DNA of 64,000 nucleotides from DATHTC01 sp035456465 (GTDB lineage Bacteria; Actinomycetota; Thermoleophilia; Gaiellales; Gaiellaceae), in the NCBI GenBank assembly GCA_035456465.1, contig DATIDD010000093.1:28079-92078 (forward strand), given 5' to 3'. Positions 60,939 to 64,000 of the stretch are shown here, piece by piece. The notes under the pieces were generated by a model that was given only the letters and a program-made list of their open reading frames with translations, was not told the DNA's origin and ran no database searches. Position 1 is the stretch's first letter, and each line of letters opens with the position of its first letter. Both the position numbers and the translations under genes were made by a program.

Positions 60939-61460
60939 TCACGACGCGGCAGCGCGCTCGATTCTTCCCTCCTCGACGAGAGATCGCAGGGCGGCCAGGC
61001 ACCGCGAGATGCGGCTGGCGATCGTCCCCGGCGGCAGTGACAGCTCCTGGCCGATCGTCGAGTACGCCTGGTCGCGGCAGAAGAAGCGGTCGAGGATCTC
61101 CTGGCACGCCTCGGGGAGACGCGCCAGCAGCTCGCGCACCGACCACGCCTCCTCGAGCCGTTCGAGCGACTCGTCGACCTGCCCGTCGCCGATCTCCGCG
61201 ACCGGCTCGACCCGTGCGCCCGCGCGGAGACGGTCGAGGCACGCGCGGCGGGTGAGCTGCGCGAGCCATGGTCGCACCGCCTCGTCGCTCCGCAGCTGGC
61301 CGAGCCGCTCGTACGCGCGCGCGAACACGTCCTGGAACACGTCCTCCGCGTCGTGCTCGGGGAGCCTGAACCCCTGGACGCAGATCGCGTAGACGTAGCG
61401 GGAGAAGCGCTCGACGAGCAGCCGCCACGCCTCGTGGTCGCCGACGCGGCACCGCGCCAC
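60939..61460 (-). CDS. ECF-subfamily RNA polymerase sigma factor
   Basis: A 173-residue sigma-70-family protein starting at GTG 61460, the first canonical start after an in-frame TGA. Region 2 shows RFSRYVYAICVQGFRLPEHDAEDVFQDVFARAYERLG and RPWLAQLTRRACLDRLR. Region 4 shows LARLPEACQEILDRFFCRDQAYSTIGQELSLPPGTIASRISRCLAALRSLV. It directs RNA polymerase to unknown promoters. It lies 36 nt after the cNMP-binding gene and before an 83-residue protein. Confidence 0.9.
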   Translation of the reverse strand: MARCRVGDHEAWRLLVERFSRYVYAICVQGFRLPEHDAEDVFQDVFARAYERLGQLRSDEAVRPWLAQLTRRACLDRLRAGARVEPVAEIGDGQVDESLERLEEAWSVRELLARLPEACQEILDRFFCRDQAYSTIGQELSLPPGTIASRISRCLAALRSLVEEGRIERAAAS

Positions 61461-61496
61461 GAGCTCGGCGTCCGTTGGCGACCCCGGTGCCAGGCG

Positions 61497-61913
61497 TCAG
61501 TCCCCGCGCCGCTCGGCGTCCCGGATCTTCCGCGCCACCGCCTGGAGGAGCTTCCACGCGATCTCAGCGTGCTCCTCGACGAGCGGGCGAAAGTCCCACG
61601 AGGTCATGCCGTAGCACCGCAGGTCGGTCTCGGCGGTCACCGTCGCCGTCCGGTCGCTGTCCGCGATCAGCGCGATCTCGCCGAAGTAGTCGCCGGGCCC
61701 GAGCCGGCCGACCGGCTGGCCGCCGACGCTGACCGAAGCGTCGCCGTCCGCGATCACGAAGAAGCCGACGCCGTGCTGCCCCTCCTTGGCGACCTCGCGG
61801 CCGGGCGGGAAGTTCCGCTCCTTCATCGACTCGGCGATCATCCCGACCTCGCGGTCGGAGAGACCCTCGAAGAGGGGGACGCGCTTCAGCAGCTCCGCAG
61901 CGGAGGTGGCCAC
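61497..61913 (-). CDS. cyclic nucleotide-binding domain protein
   Basis: A 138-residue single-domain protein starting at ATG 61913. The cNMP-binding fold is clear: LLKRVPLFEGLSDREVGMIAESM, VAKEGQHGVGFFVIADGDASVSVGG, then the phosphate-binding cassette LGPGDYFGEIALIADSDRTATVTAETD (Gly-Glu..Arg-Thr-Ala). There is no DNA-binding domain, so it probably acts by protein contacts. It leads the sigma-factor run downstream. Confidence 0.9.
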   Translation of the reverse strand: MATSAAELLKRVPLFEGLSDREVGMIAESMKERNFPPGREVAKEGQHGVGFFVIADGDASVSVGGQPVGRLGPGDYFGEIALIADSDRTATVTAETDLRCYGMTSWDFRPLVEEHAEIAWKLLQAVARKIRDAERRGD

Positions 61914-61986
61914 GGCGAGAGTCTATTGCCGCGGCGTCGCAGGCGAAAGGACGCGTGAGGCGGGACGCTCTACACTGCGTGGCCCT

Positions 61987-62059
61987 GGGGCGTTAGCTCA
62001 GCTGGGAGAGCGCCGGCTTTGCAAGCCGGAGGTCGCCGGTTCGATCCCGGCACGCTCCA
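61987..62059 (+). tRNA. tRNA-Ala (anticodon TGC)
   Basis: A 73-nt gene with acceptor stem GGGGCGT/ACGCTCC, D-arm GCTCAGCTGGGAGAGC, anticodon arm GCCGGCTTTGCAAGCCGG with TGC and T-arm CGCCGGTTCGATCCCGGCA. Discriminator is A and no CCA is encoded. The DNA beyond it (to 62476) lacks genes, and a metal-ATPase gene follows. Confidence 0.96.
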
Positions 62060-62476
62060 CTCGACTCGAACGAAGTCTGGTTGCGCCTGCGTTTGCGGAT
62101 TGCGCGTTGCCTCCTCGGGCGTTGAGACCGGACCAAGTCAGGTCCTAGGTCAGGTCCGGCGACGGTCAGTTCGCAAAGCCTCGGTCGCGGACTCACCGGC
62201 TTCAGACGGCTGGGCGACTCCCACCGACGAGCCGGCCCAAGAAATACCGCCCTCCGACCTGATCACAGCTGGCGGCGCTGGGCACCGCCTCCGGTGCCAT
62301 TCGTATCGACAACGCGGCCGCGCTCGCGCGCGAAACGGCGAGATCGGCGACGACAACGGCTCGACCGACGGGGGGATCGCACCACGCTTGGAGGGGGTAC
62401 TCCCCCACGGTCGCACTGATGGGCGCGGGACCCAGACGCGGGGGCCTCTCCCGTGCCGTTCGCGGATGCCAGCGGT
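62060..62476. other. 417-nt gene-free stretch downstream of tRNA-Ala
   Basis: No frame here has a recognisable domain. It appears less GC-rich than its surroundings. It contains a direct repeat of GTCAGGTCC (62137-62145 and 62149-62157) and a GGGGG-TACT-CCCCC hairpin at 62393-62406. It could be the edge of an element inserted at the tRNA or simply a long intergenic region. Confidence 0.4.
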
Positions 62477-64000
62477 TCAGCTGCGCGGCAGGTGCAGCCG
62501 CTTCAACGCGAGCGCGTTCACGGCGACGAGGATGCTCGAGCCGGACATCGAGATGGCCGCGATCTCCGGCCGCAGTGTCAGCCCCCACGGCTCGAAGACG
62601 CCGGCGGCGATCGGCAGCGCGAGCGAGTTGTAGCCGATCGCCCAGCCGAGGTTCTGGCGCATCTTCCGCACGGTCCCCCGCCCGATGGCCACTGCGTTCG
62701 CGACGTCGAGCGGGTCCGACCGCACGAGCACGACGTCGGCGGTCTCGATCGCGACGTCGGTGCCGGCGCCGATCGCGACCCCCACGTCGGCCCGCGCGAG
62801 GGCGGGCGCGTCGTTGACGCCGTCGCCGACCATCGCCACCCTGCGCCCCTGCGCCTGCAGCTCGGCCACCTTCGCTGCCTTATCCCCCGGCAGGACATCC
62901 GCGAGCACCTCGTCGACGCCGACCTCGGCGGCGATTCGCTCCGCCGTCTGGCGGTTGTCGCCGGTGAGCATCACAGGGCGGATGCCGAGCTCCTCGAGCG
63001 CGGCGACTGCCTCCCGTGCCGTCTCCCTGGGCGCGTCGGCGATCGCGATCAGCGCAGCGGCGCGGCCGTCGACCGAGACGTGGACGACGGTGCGCCCCTC
63101 CCCTGCGAGCGCGTCGGCGCGCTCGGCCAGGCCGTCCGGCGAAACCTGCTCCCGGTCGAGCAGTCGCCTGTTGCCGACGGCAAGCCGATGCCCGGAGACC
63201 GTGGCGACCGCGCCGTGGCCCGCAACCGCCTCGAACGCCGTCGCCCGCGGGATCTCGAGCCGTCGTTGTTCCGCAGCGCGGACGATCGCCTCGGCCAGCG
63301 GATGCTCGCTCTCCCGCTCCAGGCCCGCGGTGAGCCGCAGGACCTCTTCCTCGTCGCTGCCGCCGTCGGCGGTGACGACCTCGACGACCTCGGGCTCGCC
63401 ACGGGTCAGCGTGCCGGTCTTGTCGAGCACGACGGTGTCGAGCGACGACGCCTGCTCGATCGCCGTCGCGTTCTTGAACAGGATGCCGCGCTTCGCGCCG
63501 AGCCCGGTCCCGACCATGATCGCCGTCGGCGTGGCCAATCCCAGCGCGTCCGGACAGGTGATGACCACGACCGTGATCGCGAAGAGCAGCGAGCCCGTGA
63601 AGGAGGCGCCGACCAGGAAGTACCAGACGAGGAAGGTCGCGCTCCCGCCGAGGAGCGCCACCAACACGAGCCAGAACGCGGCGCGGTCGGCGAGCCGCTG
63701 CCCCGGGGCCTTGGAGCTCTGGGCCTCCTGGACCAGCTTCACGATCTGGGCCAGCGCGGTTTCGGCCCCCACCTTGGTGGCCCGGGCCCGCAAGGTGCCG
63801 GTGGTGTTGACCGTGGCACCGATCACCGGGTCGCCGGGAGCCTTGTGCACGGGCATGCTCTCGCCGGTCACCATCGACTCGTCCACTTCGCTCTCGCCGT
63901 CCTCGACCAGCCCGTCGACCGGCACCTTGGCCCCGGGCCGGATCAGCAACAGGTCGCCGACCTGCACCTCGGCGGTCGGCACCTCGACCGGCTCCCCGTC
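62477..64000 (-). CDS. P1B-type heavy-metal translocating ATPase, truncated at window edge (5' end missing)
   Basis: The frame is open to base 64000, so the N-terminal part lies outside. The visible ~507 residues include the actuator motif VTGES, the membrane motif ITCPDALGLATPTAIMVG, the phosphorylation site DKTGTLT, the nucleotide-domain SEHPLAEAI and GHGAVATVSG, PVMLTGDN and MVGDGVNDAPAL. The TM6 motif is CPD rather than the CPC or CPH of copper pumps, so the metal is uncertain. The C-terminus SGSSILVAVNALALKRLHL is typical. It follows the gene-free stretch after tRNA-Ala. Confidence 0.92.
   Translation of the reverse strand, partial: DGEPVEVPTAEVQVGDLLLIRPGAKVPVDGLVEDGESEVDESMVTGESMPVHKAPGDPVIGATVNTTGTLRARATKVGAETALAQIVKLVQEAQSSKAPGQRLADRAAFWLVLVALLGGSATFLVWYFLVGASFTGSLLFAITVVVITCPDALGLATPTAIMVGTGLGAKRGILFKNATAIEQASSLDTVVLDKTGTLTRGEPEVVEVVTADGGSDEEEVLRLTAGLERESEHPLAEAIVRAAEQRRLEIPRATAFEAVAGHGAVATVSGHRLAVGNRRLLDREQVSPDGLAERADALAGEGRTVVHVSVDGRAAALIAIADAPRETAREAVAALEELGIRPVMLTGDNRQTAERIAAEVGVDEVLADVLPGDKAAKVAELQAQGRRVAMVGDGVNDAPALARADVGVAIGAGTDVAIETADVVLVRSDPLDVANAVAIGRGTVRKMRQNLGWAIGYNSLALPIAAGVFEPWGLTLRPEIAAISMSGSSILVAVNALALKRLHLPRS

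Noticed and set aside
61461..61496. Upstream start (CTG) for the ECF sigma factor
   Set aside because: No canonical start codon precedes GTG 61460 after the in-frame TGA, and the family N-terminus fits the GTG.

Overview
This 64 kb window is chromosomal DNA of a high-GC actinobacterium, most likely from class Thermoleophilia (Gaiellales/Solirubrobacterales). The evidence is very high GC, frequent GTG starts, a dnaK-grpE-dnaJ-hspR-clpB operon, a glk-rsmI-metG-tatD-ksgA-ispE-tRNA-glmU-prs housekeeping run, a probable futalosine-type menaquinone gene and an actinobacterial myo-inositol-phosphate synthase. The lineage is inferred from gene content, not from a database search. No IS element, CRISPR array or rRNA was seen, and most of the window looks like stable core genome.

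Layout. 1-1147: tail of a TPR-type protein and two small ORFans. 1348-11340 (minus strand): a dense housekeeping block reading ROK kinase, rsmI, M23 peptidase, metG, tatD, ksgA, ispE, a small membrane protein, tRNA-Gln, glmU and prs, mostly coupled by ATGA/GTGA overlaps. 11367-17115: LCP cell-wall ligase, small membrane and VOC proteins, an FmdB zinc ribbon, a GT-C-like membrane protein and a pseudouridine catabolic pair (psuK-like and psuG). 17112-19262: a MarR regulator divergent from yceI and an FMN reductase, with operator and promoter visible, then a cytochrome P460-like protein. 19263-23174: DUF1996, GYD, a saccharopine-dehydrogenase-like protein and a futalosine hydrolase-like protein. 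23554-29575: an AAE-family transporter, a secreted vanadium-haloperoxidase/PAP2 protein with a DUF4242 partner, and a large LuxR ATPase regulator. 29628-35973: the complete Hsp70/ClpB operon with its HspR repressor.

36068-41031: K+ channel, two DMT transporters, M29 and PepT peptidases, CsbD. 41110-45045: moaA, then an inositol-lipid set (PAP2-family phosphatase, CDP-alcohol phosphatidyltransferase, Ino1). Ino1 carries two in-frame ribbon-helix-helix DNA-binding domains at its N-terminus, and a perfect 10+10 bp dyad lies at its start. 45205-51265: secreted LTD protein and partner, an M23/PG-binding hydrolase, a GT4-PHP fusion, a degenerate uracil-DNA-glycosylase-like protein and a presenilin-like GxGD-type intramembrane protease homologue. 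51262-61913: RNA methyltransferase, YjbQ, M3-like peptidase, ferritin, a membrane/cupredoxin set, Hsp20 with a HAIR-like promoter, rhomboid, zincin, and a cNMP-binding / ECF sigma / small protein / cyclodeaminase run. 61987-64000: tRNA-Ala, a gene-free stretch that may mark an island edge, and a truncated P1B-type metal ATPase.

The two most notable observations are the RHH-Ino1 fusion with its dyad, which suggests an enzyme that may sense and control its own synthesis, and the compact bacterial presenilin homologue. Functions are inferred from motifs read by eye; no searches were run.
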